Positions 18,664-26,445 of a stretch of DNA of 64,000 bases are shown here, one piece after another. Position 1 is the first letter of the stretch. Each line of letters opens with the position of its first letter. The notes under the pieces are model-generated. The model did not search any database. It worked only from the letters and a program-made list of their open reading frames with translations, and was not told the DNA's origin. This stretch comes from Alloacidobacterium dinghuense (GTDB lineage Bacteria; Acidobacteriota; Terriglobia; Terriglobales; Acidobacteriaceae), in contig NZ_CP060394.1 in assembly GCF_014274465.1 (NCBI RefSeq), forward strand, positions 1,364,001-1,428,000. The letters are read 5' to 3'. The position numbers and the translations under genes were made by a program.

Positions 18664-20115
18664 TTACGAATGATGCGGAACGGCAACCTGATTGGCAGCG
18701 GTGGCGAGAACAGTCTCGACGGCGCTGACGACAGCGTCGATGTCTTCGTCGTTGGTTTGCCAGTTGCACACGCTGATGCGCATGGCGCGTTGGCCCTGGA
18801 ATGTGGTGCCGGTGAAGAATGCGGTCCCTTCGGCGCAGATGGCCGTGATGATCTGGTTCGTGAATATGTCATGATCTGCCACGGTGGCAGTGGGCGAAGG
18901 GTTCAGGAAGCGGACGAGGCCCTGGTTAATAATGGGCGTGTTGAGTGCCTCGGCATGTGGCAATGCGCCGATACGCGATGTGAGTTGGGTAGCGAAGCGG
19001 CAGCAGCGATCGACGAGAGAGGCGATGCCGTTACGGCCCAGCTCGCGGAGTGCGGCGTAGGTGGCGAAGCCGCGGGCGCGGCGCGACATTTCAGGATTGA
19101 AGTTGATCGGGTCGCGCGCGTCGGTGCTTGCAACGATGTAGGAGGCGCCTTTCGACATGGCTGCCTGATGCGCTTCGGGATGCGCGATGAAGGCGTATGC
19201 GGAGTCGTAGGGGACATTGAGCCACTTGTGGCCGTCGATGGCCCAGGAGTCAGCGAGGTGAGAGCCGTTGAGCAGGTACGCGTAGCTGGGTGAAGCGGCG
19301 GCCCAGAGACCGAAGGCTCCGTCGATGTGGACCCAGGTATTGTGGCGCTGAGCGATGGGGATGAGTGTGGCGAAGTCGTCGTAAATACCTTCGTTAACAT
19401 CCCCTGCTTGAAGGATAACGATGGACGGAATCTCACCTGCCTGTTGCAGAGCTGTTTCGAGAGCTTCGGGCAGTAGCTGGCCTGCGTCGTTGGTAGCAAG
19501 GTAGTGGATGTTGGCGGAACCGATGCCGAGCATGCGGGTAGCGCTTACGGATGAGGTGTGGACTTTGCGGCTGGTGAAGACGCGGATGGCAGGAGCGGCG
19601 GCCAGGCCTGCTTCTTCGATGTCGATACTGAAGCGAGCGAGGACGTGGTGGCGTGCCGCAGCGAGTGCTGTGAAGTGGGCCATTTGGCAGCCGTTGGTGA
19701 ACGCGAAGCTGGCCGTAGAGGGGATGTTGAGGATGTCTTTGAGCCAAGCTCCTGCGACCTCTTCGACGATGGCAGCGGCGGGGGAGTGGGCGTAGATGGC
19801 GGCGTTCTGGTCCCACGCTGAGGTGAGGAGATCGGCAGCGAGTGCGGATGGAAGGGTGCCACCGATGACCCAGCCGAAGAAGCGGCTGCCGGAGGAGCGA
19901 TTGAGGCCGTCTTTGCAAGCTTCGATGAGCTCTTCGATGACTGTGGCGGCATCTATGCCGGTGTCTGTCAGCTCGACGCCGAGGGCGGAGCGGAGGTCAT
20001 CGAGGGTCGCGGTTCCGGCGACGCGGGATTGAGGTCGGGCGATATATTCGAGGGCGTGATCGAACGCTAGTTGGAGGGGATGAGCTCCGGCAATGGTAGT
20101 CAGGCGATCAGGCAT
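18664..20115 (-). CDS. PLP-dependent (group II) amino-acid decarboxylase family protein
   Basis: 483 residues from ATG 20115, which has an ideal AGGAGG seven bases upstream (a GTG at 20124 is inside that site). Fold type I PLP enzyme of the aromatic amino acid / glutamate decarboxylase family: cofactor Asp/His region WVHIDGAFGLW, and PLP lysine in WAIDGHKWLNVPYD. Substrate-binding N-terminal segments (SGSRFFGWVIGGTLPSALAA) are present. It decarboxylates an L-amino acid to an amine with CO2 release, consuming a proton; family members can also be aminotransferase-like in annotation, but the motif order favours decarboxylase. The YdcZ-type transporter gene lies just upstream on the same strand and could move the product. 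Confidence 0.85.
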   Translation of the reverse strand: MPDRLTTIAGAHPLQLAFDHALEYIARPQSRVAGTATLDDLRSALGVELTDTGIDAATVIEELIEACKDGLNRSSGSRFFGWVIGGTLPSALAADLLTSAWDQNAAIYAHSPAAAIVEEVAGAWLKDILNIPSTASFAFTNGCQMAHFTALAAARHHVLARFSIDIEEAGLAAAPAIRVFTSRKVHTSSVSATRMLGIGSANIHYLATNDAGQLLPEALETALQQAGEIPSIVILQAGDVNEGIYDDFATLIPIAQRHNTWVHIDGAFGLWAAASPSYAYLLNGSHLADSWAIDGHKWLNVPYDSAYAFIAHPEAHQAAMSKGASYIVASTDARDPINFNPEMSRRARGFATYAALRELGRNGIASLVDRCCRFATQLTSRIGALPHAEALNTPIINQGLVRFLNPSPTATVADHDIFTNQIITAICAEGTAFFTGTTFQGQRAMRISVCNWQTNDEDIDAVVSAVETVLATAANQVAVPHHS

Positions 20116-20206
20116 CTTAGTCACCTCCTTGTTTATTGGTTGTTATCTCATCACGTCGCAAGCGACTGGCGTTCGACGCTTATACTTGCACCAGTCGTTC
20201 GAGAAC

Positions 20207-20662
20207 CTAAAGGCGCATAAGTACCACGCCGCCGACAAGCAGCAGCGCCCCTGCCAGACGTAATGGTGTAGCGGGGAGTCGCTCTAGCCCCATAAGTCCG
20301 AATTGATCGGACGCCAACGCTCCCAGCATCTGTCCTGCGACGACGAACGCCACCACCGTGCTCGCGCCTAACCGCGGGAGCAGTACGATCGACAGCACAA
20401 TGTAGACCACACCTAAGCACCCGCCGGTCCACCCCCACCATGGGACCGCGGCCGCGATCGTAAAGGAAGGGCGTGGTGCCCTTTGCACGAAAATGACGAC
20501 CAACATGGCCACGGTGCCAACGGCATAGCTCGTGAATGCCGCCCAGGACCAGGACGCTAGGCCGGATCGCAGTCTCGCGTTGATCGTGGCCTGCGTGACT
20601 GCGCTGACACCAGCAAGCAGGGCCAGGAGAGGCAAGAACGCGAACATAGCCGATTTCCACAT
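20207..20662 (-). CDS. DMT-superfamily transporter, YdcZ/DUF606 family
   Basis: 151 residues with about five hydrophobic helices; the N-terminus contains the family pattern LLAGVSAVTQATINARLRSG, and it ends GGVVLMRL. DUF606 proteins are half-size members of the drug/metabolite transporter superfamily and act as dimers or fused pairs. Same strand as the PLP decarboxylase gene 91 bp downstream. Divergent from the LysR gene at 20774 across 111 bp, so that regulator probably controls this two-gene unit. Substrate unknown. Confidence 0.85.
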   Translation of the reverse strand: MWKSAMFAFLPLLALLAGVSAVTQATINARLRSGLASWSWAAFTSYAVGTVAMLVVIFVQRAPRPSFTIAAAVPWWGWTGGCLGVVYIVLSIVLLPRLGASTVVAFVVAGQMLGALASDQFGLMGLERLPATPLRLAGALLLVGGVVLMRL

Positions 20663-20773
20663 CGTTTTTTGAGATTAGGCCCTTGCTGTGATATGAATCA
20701 AATGAATTGTTAGACTACATGACATAACTGATGATTATGCATAAAAGAGAACGATGAGGACGCCCTTCTGACG

Positions 20774-21664
20774 GTGCTCAACCTGAATCAATTGCGTGTG
20801 TTTCATGCGGTCGCAACGCTCAAGAGTTTTACGCGCGCAGCGGATGCTGTGCATCTCACGCAGCCAGGCATCAGCAAGCACATCAAGGAACTAGAAGAGT
20901 ATTACGGGGTACGCCTGTTTGAGAGGCGGGCTCGGTCCATAGCCTTAACCCAAGCGGGAGAAATACTGCTGGCAGCTACGCAGCAGATCACTGTGTGCTT
21001 GGAGAAAGCCGAGAGACAGCTCAAAGAGCTTGGTAATGCTCCAAGCAGACTGGCTCTCGCGGCTACATTCACTGTTGGCCTCCACATTTTGCCAAGCCGC
21101 TTAGCAGTCTTCCGGCAGCAGCACCCCCAGATTGAGGCAACACTCGATATTTTCCCCGCCAAAATGATCGAAGAGAAGCTCTTGAAGGACTCATTCGATG
21201 TGGGTTTGGTAGGACACAAAATCAATAACAGAAGCCTGGTCACGGTCGAATTCTTTTCCGATGAATTGGTGGTGATAGTTCCCCCTCAGCATCCGTGGGC
21301 GTCACGAAACCGGAAAGTTCGACCGGAGGAGTTGAGAAAGGAGTCATTCGTCGCTACAGCGACGGATTCAGGAACTCGTCTGGTCGTGGAAGAGCGGCTC
21401 CGCCGAAATGGAGTCAAGCTGACCAAAGTGGCAGACTTTGGAAATATGGAAGCGGTGAAAAGAGCTGTCGAAGCCGGATTGGGAGTTTCCGTTCTTTCCC
21501 AAAGCGTAATTCAACGTGAGCTGTCGGCTGGGCTCCTTCGCATGCTGCCGGTAGCTGGCCGGGAAATGTACAGGAAGTTCTTTCTTGTCCATCGAAAGGA
21601 GCGGTATCTTTCTCCAGCCGCACACGTCTTCATTGAGTCTCTTTCTCTGACACAACGGCAATGA
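20774..21664 (+). CDS. LysR-family transcriptional regulator
   Basis: 296 residues with a GTG start. Winged helix at residues 1-60 (LNQLRVFHAVATLKSFTRAA, LTQPGISKHIKELEEYYGV) and a LysR substrate-binding domain (ALAATFTVGLHILPSRLAVF; GNMEAVKRAVEAGLGVSVLS), of the CysB/CbbR-like subgroup by eye. It is divergently placed from the DMT transporter and PLP decarboxylase genes and should regulate them. It is the last gene before the right boundary repeat. It is not a close copy of the LysR at 15555. Confidence 0.9.
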   Translation: MLNLNQLRVFHAVATLKSFTRAADAVHLTQPGISKHIKELEEYYGVRLFERRARSIALTQAGEILLAATQQITVCLEKAERQLKELGNAPSRLALAATFTVGLHILPSRLAVFRQQHPQIEATLDIFPAKMIEEKLLKDSFDVGLVGHKINNRSLVTVEFFSDELVVIVPPQHPWASRNRKVRPEELRKESFVATATDSGTRLVVEERLRRNGVKLTKVADFGNMEAVKRAVEAGLGVSVLSQSVIQRELSAGLLRMLPVAGREMYRKFFLVHRKERYLSPAAHVFIESLSLTQRQ

Positions 21665-21811
21665 AATTTGAGACTTTCCTGCGAGGTTAACTGCATGACG
21701 AAGGGCTTGCCGTCCTTGCTCGGCGCGACTCCGTTCCACACGACATGTTGGCTTGTACGATCGAGAAGCGATCGGCATACGATGGAAGTGGTAATCGGGC
21801 TGGCAGAGACT

Positions 21812-21995
21812 GCTGCCGCTGCACGGCAGAGATCGGGGAAGGGAAGGCGGGGGCTGAGCGAGTGTCTACGAGTGCTTTCTACCGCTTTTCAGCGCTTATG
21901 TTCGCCATTGGTGCTCATCAGTTTCAGTGAGTTACATCTAAATGCAGTTCTGTCACGGCAGAGGTCGCGGGTTCGAGCCCCGTCGTCCCCGCCAT
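21812..21995. repeat. Right boundary direct repeat (att-like, copy B)
   Basis: Second copy of the boundary repeat at 1568-1765, same orientation. The last 48 bp (21948-21995) are identical to copy A and carry the 3' end of tRNA-Asp including CCA; the upstream 135 bp are diverged but alignable. Directly to the right lies the 3' end of a tyrosine integrase gene, the normal neighbour of such an att site. Confidence 0.8.
21950..21994 (+). pseudogene. 3' fragment of tRNA-Asp(GTC), with CCA, second copy
   Basis: Identical 45 bases to 1720-1764: anticodon loop with GTC, T-arm, acceptor 3' strand, CCA. No 5' half upstream, so not an expressed tRNA. Confidence 0.75.
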
Positions 21996-22073
21996 ACATT
22001 CCAAGAGATTTACGGAGCGTATGGACCTAAAGTGACAAGGAAATCTAGGTTCGATATGGGTGCAATAAGATTT

Positions 22074-22290
22074 CTACCGCCCATTTTGAGAGTGTTTTTC
22101 ATCCTTCATTTCACCCAGATTTGGAACCATCATCTTCACAACCTTGCTCTGTGCTGCCCGCTTGTTCGTGCTCAATGCTTGTGTGTACACATCGAGAGTG
22201 ATCCTGCTATTCGCGTGCCGTAAGAGCTCCTGGACGGTTTTGACATCCTCTCCGTTCGCGTTCAGTAAAGTTCCGAAGGAATGCCGGAAC
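22074..22290 (-). pseudogene. Tyrosine recombinase (integrase) C-terminal fragment
   Basis: The minus strand encodes FRHSFGTLLNANGEDVKTVQ, ELLRHANSRITLDVYTQALS and a short tail to the stop at 22074. It contains the box II Arg, the LLRHAN His region and the catalytic Tyr (LDVYTQA) of phage-type integrases; everything upstream of box II is missing. The break coincides with the 3' end of the TetR gene in another frame on the same strand, so a deletion joined the two. Position next to the tRNA end matches an element integrase. It cannot be active. Confidence 0.8.
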
Positions 22291-22896
22291 TCCCGCCCAA
22301 AGCGTTGCGATCGTTTGCTCGACCACGAGAGCCTGATCAGGCAAGTCAGGCACAACCTCTTGGATAACAAAGAGCGTGGCGAGGCCAAAGATCGTAAACC
22401 ACCAGGTGTGGGCTATCACTATGTCATCCCTATTTGGCAATCCTTCATCCTTGGCAACTTCGAAGAAGAGCTGCACGAAACGTCCGAACAAAGGCGCGCC
22501 AATGTCGTTGATGTATTGTCCAGCGCGGACGCCGTTTCGGTTCTCAGGCCCGAAGAAGACATTGCGGAACTGCTGTGGATGGGCAATGCAGAATTGAATC
22601 AAGCCGCGTGAAGTCGCAAAAAGGTGCTCTTTCGGTGCAAGATGTTTAGCGGTAATCGCGTCGAAGTTCTGAATCATCAGCCCGATCGTCTCGCGGCTCA
22701 ACTCGGCAAGAATGTATGATTTGTCCGGAAAATGCTGGTAGATCACGGCGTGCGTATAACCGATCTCTTTTGCGATCTCGCGAAGCGTCACGGCTTCGTA
22801 ACCGCGATCGGCGAACATTTTTCCTGCAGCCGCAAGGATTTCGCCCCGCAACCTCTCCTTGCGCTCTACCCGGCGACTTGGTGATGTGGATGTCAC
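22207..22896 (-). CDS. TetR/AcrR-family regulator with replaced C-terminal tail
   Basis: 229 residues. TetR helix-turn-helix at about residues 16-60 (AAGKMFADRGYEAVTLREIA, then IGYTHAVIYQHFPDKSYIL) and an alpha-helical ligand domain similar to the TetR_C WHG type (GLATLFVIQEVVPDLP). Family-like sequence ends near TLWAG; the last roughly 25 residues are read out of frame from the integrase remnant at 22207-22290, so the native stop was lost at a deletion junction. The DNA-binding part is intact, and the protein may still repress. Imperfect palindromic motifs lie upstream at 22944-22993. Effector unknown. Confidence 0.8.
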   Translation of the reverse strand: MTSTSPSRRVERKERLRGEILAAAGKMFADRGYEAVTLREIAKEIGYTHAVIYQHFPDKSYILAELSRETIGLMIQNFDAITAKHLAPKEHLFATSRGLIQFCIAHPQQFRNVFFGPENRNGVRAGQYINDIGAPLFGRFVQLFFEVAKDEGLPNRDDIVIAHTWWFTIFGLATLFVIQEVVPDLPDQALVVEQTIATLWAGVPAFLRNFTERERRGCQNRPGALTARE

Positions 22897-22943
22897 TTCA
22901 AAAGCTTAGTCCATTTTGACGATATGTGCGACCAAATGTTAAT

Positions 22944-22993
22944 TTATAACCATAGGTTTTAAACCATAGATTAAGTTGCAACCAATGGTTATC
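22944..22993. promoter_or_regulatory. Candidate TetR operator cluster
   Basis: Between the TetR start and the divergent ATG at 23061 lie repeated half-sites: TAACCATAGGTTT, AAACCATAG and the palindrome AACCAATGGTTA. Spacing and AT richness suit an operator and promoter overlap. This is inference from pattern and position. Confidence 0.4.
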
Positions 22994-23060
22994 TTGATGC
23001 TCTAATAGTCAGATCGCTCATTTGGATGGGCGACCAAATCCGAGGCAAGAGGAGGATCCG

Positions 23061-23084
23061 ATGAAAGTTCTGGTGATTGGAAGT
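23061..23084 (+). pseudogene. Beheaded gene start (MKVLVIGS)
   Basis: A strong Shine-Dalgarno (gaggagg) precedes an ATG encoding MKVLVIGS, the usual first strand of NAD(P)-binding SDR/NmrA proteins. The glycine-rich loop that should follow is missing and the frame runs into a stop after about 40 codons of unrelated sequence. It is divergent from the TetR gene, so the former target of TetR was probably deleted here. Confidence 0.35.
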
Positions 23085-23283
23085 TTGGCCTTCGTTCCCT
23101 CATCCGTCGGCCAACCACCTCTCTCATCAAGGCGATCCGATCGGCTGTGTAAGGGGCCTGTAAACGGTTCATGCGACAGATAACTGTGGAAACCCACGGG
23201 ACTAGCGGAGTGCTAGCTGCGCAACTCACAAGCTCTGTCGTTCGCATCAGAGCATCATCTGCGATCTAAGAAAGGATCGTTTT
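23085..23283. other. Gap before the cupin gene
   Basis: No gene recognised between the beheaded start and the cupin start. It is the likely promoter region of the cupin/NmrA-like pair. Confidence 0.35.
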
Positions 23284-23804
23284 ATGTCAAACTTCCCCAC
23301 ACCGCTTGAAGAAGTCATTCATCACAACGTGATCAAGAACAACAAAACGGGAGGCCCGGTGCTGGAAATCGGGCCTATGCAGTTGCTGTGGAGAGCACTG
23401 GGAGAGACACGGGCTATACCTTCTCCATTTATGAGACCACGGTCGTGCCGGGCATGGGTATTCCCCTTCATAAGCACCCCTTTGCAGAATTTTTCTATGT
23501 ACTGGAAGGCAAGCTGTCAATTGGACACTGGAACAGTCAGGGCGCCGCTGAGTGGGACGTGTACGAAGCCGGCGAGAGCGTGGTGGTGCAGCCTAATGCG
23601 CCTCACACGTTCTTCAACAAGAGTGAGCGTCCGTGCCGCATTCTGAGTGTGTCAACTTATCACCACGAGCGAATGATGAAGGATGTGGTGCATCCGGATG
23701 GCAAGACAGACTTCCTGCCTGCTCAACTCACCCAGGCCGACTTTGAGAAGTTGACCAAGTCCATGGAAAAGAACCAGACATTCCTCGTCGCCAACCATGC
23801 TTAG
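23284..23804 (+). pseudogene. Cupin-domain protein with a -1 frameshift
   Basis: The N-terminal frame from ATG 23284 (MSNFPTPLEEVIHHN, then GPMQLLWRALGE) changes near 23405 into the adjacent frame, which continues DTGYTFSIYETTVVPGMGI, PLHKHPFAEFFYVLEGKL, and a cupin core with the metal-type motif HKHPFAEFFYVLEG and later PNAPHTFFN. Joining the two frames gives about 173 residues, normal for a single-domain cupin, so one base has been lost. No slippery heptamer is visible, so programmed frameshifting is unlikely. The downstream frame alone could start at GTG 23388, but this would lack the first beta strands. Adjacent to the NmrA-like gene in the same direction. Confidence 0.7.
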
Positions 23805-23956
23805 GATGGGGCGTCTCTTGAATCCACCTTTGAACTCAAGAGATGCACCGCGACGTAAGGACGGGGCTGCACAGATACGGTACCGCATCGTATCTTAGAA
23901 AGCCGGCTGGGCCGTATCGCTGCAAGAACAACCAAGAACGACAAGGAGAAAACACC

Positions 23957-24829
23957 ATGTATTTAGTCACGGGCATTACCGGAAATGTTGGCAGCGCCAC
24001 CGCGCGGCATCTGCTGAAGCAAGGCAAACAGGTGCGAGCACTTGTGCGCGATCGCGAGAAAGCGGCGAAGTGGGCAGACCAAGGCGTGGAGTTGGTGGAC
24101 GGAGACTGGAACGATACGACAGCCCTGGCGGTGGCGCTCAAAGGTGTTGAGGGCGCGTTTGTTATGTTGCCGGCTGTATGGGCACCCTCGCCTGATTACC
24201 GAGAAGCAAAGAGCGTGATTGCGAACTATGTCGAGGCGCTGACCAAGGTAGTGCCCCCGCGGGTGGTAGCGCTCTCGTCGATGGGCGCGAATAGAACAAG
24301 CGGGGTAGGGAATGTCACGGCCTTATCACTTTTAGAGCAAGGTTCTCGCAGCCTGCCATCTCCGGTCGCATTTGTGCGCGCAGGCGCCTTTTTCGAAAAC
24401 TTTCTTTTCGGCTTACAGGCTGCCCAAGGCGGAACACTACCGGTCTTCTACAATCCTACAAACCGGAAATCGACAATGGTCGCGTCAGACGACATCGGCG
24501 CAGAGGTGGCAACGCTTCTGACCGGGCCGGCGTGGTCAGGGCATCGTGTCATCGAGCTGGGTTCGATGGTGAGCGCCGATGAAGTGGCCGCACAATTGGG
24601 TGAAGTCCTGTCACTCGACGTAAAAGCCTTTGCGGTCCCACGTGCAGGGTGGGCGGAAGCGTTCCAGCAGTTCGGCATCCCGAAGGGCCACACTGGGCCT
24701 GCGGAAGAAATGTTTGAGAGCGTAAACGCGGGATGGATGGACCTCGGAATCACGGGTACCGAGCACGTAGCGGGTACGACGTCCGCACGTGATGTGTTCG
24801 CGGCCGCACAGAACGTCGTCAAGGCGTAG
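23957..24829 (+). CDS. NmrA-like / atypical SDR NAD(P)-binding protein
   Basis: 290 residues from ATG 23957, preceded by aaggag. Starts with the nucleotide-binding strand-loop MYLVTGITGNVGSATARHLL (TGxxGxxG) and continues with RALVRDREKAAKW, VELVDGDWND, then AFVMLPAVWAP and VVALSSMGANRTSG. This is the NmrA/HSCARG-type family, which binds NAD(P) and includes quinone oxidoreductases and redox sensors; it lacks the classical YxxxK site. The upstream frame to 23843 has no family similarity, so the shorter start is preferred. It follows the broken cupin gene, and this pairing suggests a single former operon. Confidence 0.85.
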   Translation: MYLVTGITGNVGSATARHLLKQGKQVRALVRDREKAAKWADQGVELVDGDWNDTTALAVALKGVEGAFVMLPAVWAPSPDYREAKSVIANYVEALTKVVPPRVVALSSMGANRTSGVGNVTALSLLEQGSRSLPSPVAFVRAGAFFENFLFGLQAAQGGTLPVFYNPTNRKSTMVASDDIGAEVATLLTGPAWSGHRVIELGSMVSADEVAAQLGEVLSLDVKAFAVPRAGWAEAFQQFGIPKGHTGPAEEMFESVNAGWMDLGITGTEHVAGTTSARDVFAAAQNVVKA

Positions 24830-25473
24830 GTTCGGGGCAAGCAGCACCAGCGCCCTGGAGGGCGGGGACAGCCAGCCGTGGCGGCTTCGTGTTCGACCGG
24901 CTGTTCCTGCCTTTGCTGCTCAGCCATGCTTACAAGGTCAAGGACGGTCAGGAAGCCGCGATTGTTCTCTTGCGGTGAATGGTGCAGAAAGCCCTCGTTT
25001 AAGAGTTCACTCAAGCCGCGGGTCACGGTCGGTCTCCTACGAATTCCCGCACGCCACGCAGCACATTGAGCAGTGTTGCTAGGTACGCTTCTTCGCCCAT
25101 CTCGCGGATCATCTTGGCATTGGCTTTGATCCATTGATCCTCGGACACTATCGCCGGCTCGACCAGGCAATCAAGGGGTTCATGAGCATGCGGGCGACGG
25201 GGTCTTCAGGCCATTCCTCTTGCGGCATGGCACACCCCGGTCCTTATAATAGCGCGTATGTCAAAGCCTGGTTTCATTGAGCCGAGCCGCAGCAAGTGAC
25301 AAAACCGTGCAGACTCCTGATGTTATTAAGTTATGATGCGAAGCACACGTTGCCGATCTCGAATTCGGACGCCAGAACGTACAGGATAGGAAACATTAAA
25401 TGTGGCGGGCGGATCGGAAATTCAGTCAAATTGAGCCAGCCCTGAATCCTCTTCCGAATGATCGCCCGTGCGA
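24830..25473. other. Gene-poor decay region
   Basis: 644 bp with only one supportable item, the frameshifted small minus-strand frame at 25023-25228. A GTG overlapping that gene's stop opens a further minus-strand frame (TRGLSELLNEGFLHH) that runs antisense into the NmrA-like gene and is not assigned. Nothing is recognised from 25230 to 25473. Confidence 0.4.
25023..25228 (-). pseudogene. Frameshifted small protein, unknown
   Basis: From ATG 25228 the minus strand reads MPQEEWPEDPVARMLMNP; then, after a run of four C, the next frame continues LDCLVEPAIVSEDQWIKANA and KMIREMGEEAYLATLLNVLR, ending GVREFVGDRP and a stop at 25023. Joined, it makes 68 residues, charged and helical, with good protein-like composition. 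A one-base loss in the C run explains the break. Family not recognised. Confidence 0.4.
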
Positions 25474-26050
25474 TTATGAGACTCCTCGCAATCGCCGCGC
25501 CATCTCTTTAACCTTGTCCTTGAGTTCATCGGCATTCAGGATTGCCAGCGACGAACGCCGACAATTTTGGACGTAGACGACCAGGTTTGCATCTGTTCCA
25601 ACCACGCTTGGAAACAGAACACCTTGGATACGGTGCTTTGCCAGAACAGAGACCACCTCCATAGAAACAGAAAGATTATCGAGCGCGAGACAAAATTGTC
25701 GCAGATGCCGCGACCTTTAAACGCGGACTTCTTCTGAGATCGACTAAACGGCTCAGGGACACAATAACTGCGAACACGATCCGAGGATATTTCTCAAGGG
25801 AGATCTGCGCCTGGCCCCCAAGCCTGAGCTTGCGGGCCAGCACCTCGCCGCTTGCACCGGCATCCGACAAGTAGACAGCCCGAGTACCCAACGGTGCGAA
25901 GCGGCCACCATATTTTTTCGCTCCCGCACCACTCAACACTTCGGCTGGATCCATGAACCGGTATTCGCTACGAAAGTACTGACCGGCAAGAGGAGCAGCA
26001 TTCTTTACCCAGGAGTCAATGACGGAATGCTCGGCTCTGCTTAAGCTCAA
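25474..26050 (-). pseudogene. RES-domain toxin gene, frameshifted
   Basis: The minus strand from TTG 26050 encodes the RES-domain N-terminus (QYFRSEYRFMDPAEVLSGAG, KKYGGRFAPLGTRAVYLSDA, GEVLARKLRLGG), including the Arg and Tyr positions of the NAD-binding fold. The frame is lost near 25695. The C-terminal part (VSVLAKHRIQGVLFPSVVG, NLVVYVQNC, SLAILNADELKDKV) continues in another frame to 25474. RES toxins of type II toxin-antitoxin systems degrade NAD+ (MbcT/Res type). The break makes the toxin non-functional. A small upstream gene overlapping the TTG is the likely antitoxin. Confidence 0.7.
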
Positions 26051-26154
26051 ACCGGTTGTCCTTCGCGCAATCGCCTGTCTACAGAGACATGGTCGGCCTC
26101 AGCCAATTGCGCGGCGCGCTGGTAGACATCATTGAGAAGTTGAACGCTCTTCAT
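26047..26154 (-). CDS. Small antitoxin-like protein, probably truncated
   Basis: 35 residues: MKSVQLLNDVYQRAAQLAEA, then DHVSVDRRLREGQPV. The start resembles short CopG/ParD-like antitoxins that begin with a beta strand and a helix (VQLxxDVYQRAAxLAEADHVSVDR). The family continues further, so the 3' end is probably altered. Its TGA overlaps the TTG of the RES toxin frame, the spacing of a coupled antitoxin-toxin pair. Too short for strong assignment. Confidence 0.45.
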   Translation of the reverse strand: MKSVQLLNDVYQRAAQLAEADHVSVDRRLREGQPV

Positions 26155-26165
26155 GGTGGCTCCCT

Positions 26166-26399
26166 TTGAATAGCGGAATGATTGCGCAGCAGGTGGCCAT
26201 CGACCATCCTGATCTCGTCGAGCGCTTGATTTTGTTGGGCACAGGTCCGCGCGGCGGAGAGGGCATGACTTTCACGGAGCTCTCAGCTGAAGAACAAGCA
26301 GATCCGGTTGCATTCCTCTGGGAGCATTCTTTTCTCCTTCGCCGACGAACAATCAATGCAATCGCTCCAGCTGAGTTGGGGGCGAAACTCGTGACGTAG
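26166..26399 (+). pseudogene. Alpha/beta hydrolase internal fragment
   Basis: Encodes the segment just after the nucleophile elbow of an alpha/beta hydrolase: SGMIAQQVAIDHPDLVERLI, LLGTGPRGGEGM, then cap-domain-like sequence up to a stop at 26397. The GxSxG nucleophile, the N-terminal sheet and the catalytic Asp and His are all missing. Its left edge directly abuts the antitoxin gene start (11 bp). It is gene debris. Confidence 0.75.
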
Positions 26400-26445
26400 A
26401 TCGAGCCTGCATTTCCCAACATCTTCGGAAAAGTACCAACAGGTT

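Noticed and set aside
18619-19293. 224-codon plus-strand frame opposite the PLP decarboxylase
   Set aside because: Antisense shadow; the minus strand carries the PLP lysine motif and an ideal Shine-Dalgarno.
1720-21994. Two apparent tRNA-Asp genes
   Set aside because: Only the anticodon loop to CCA is present in each; the 5' acceptor strand and D-arm are missing, so neither can fold.
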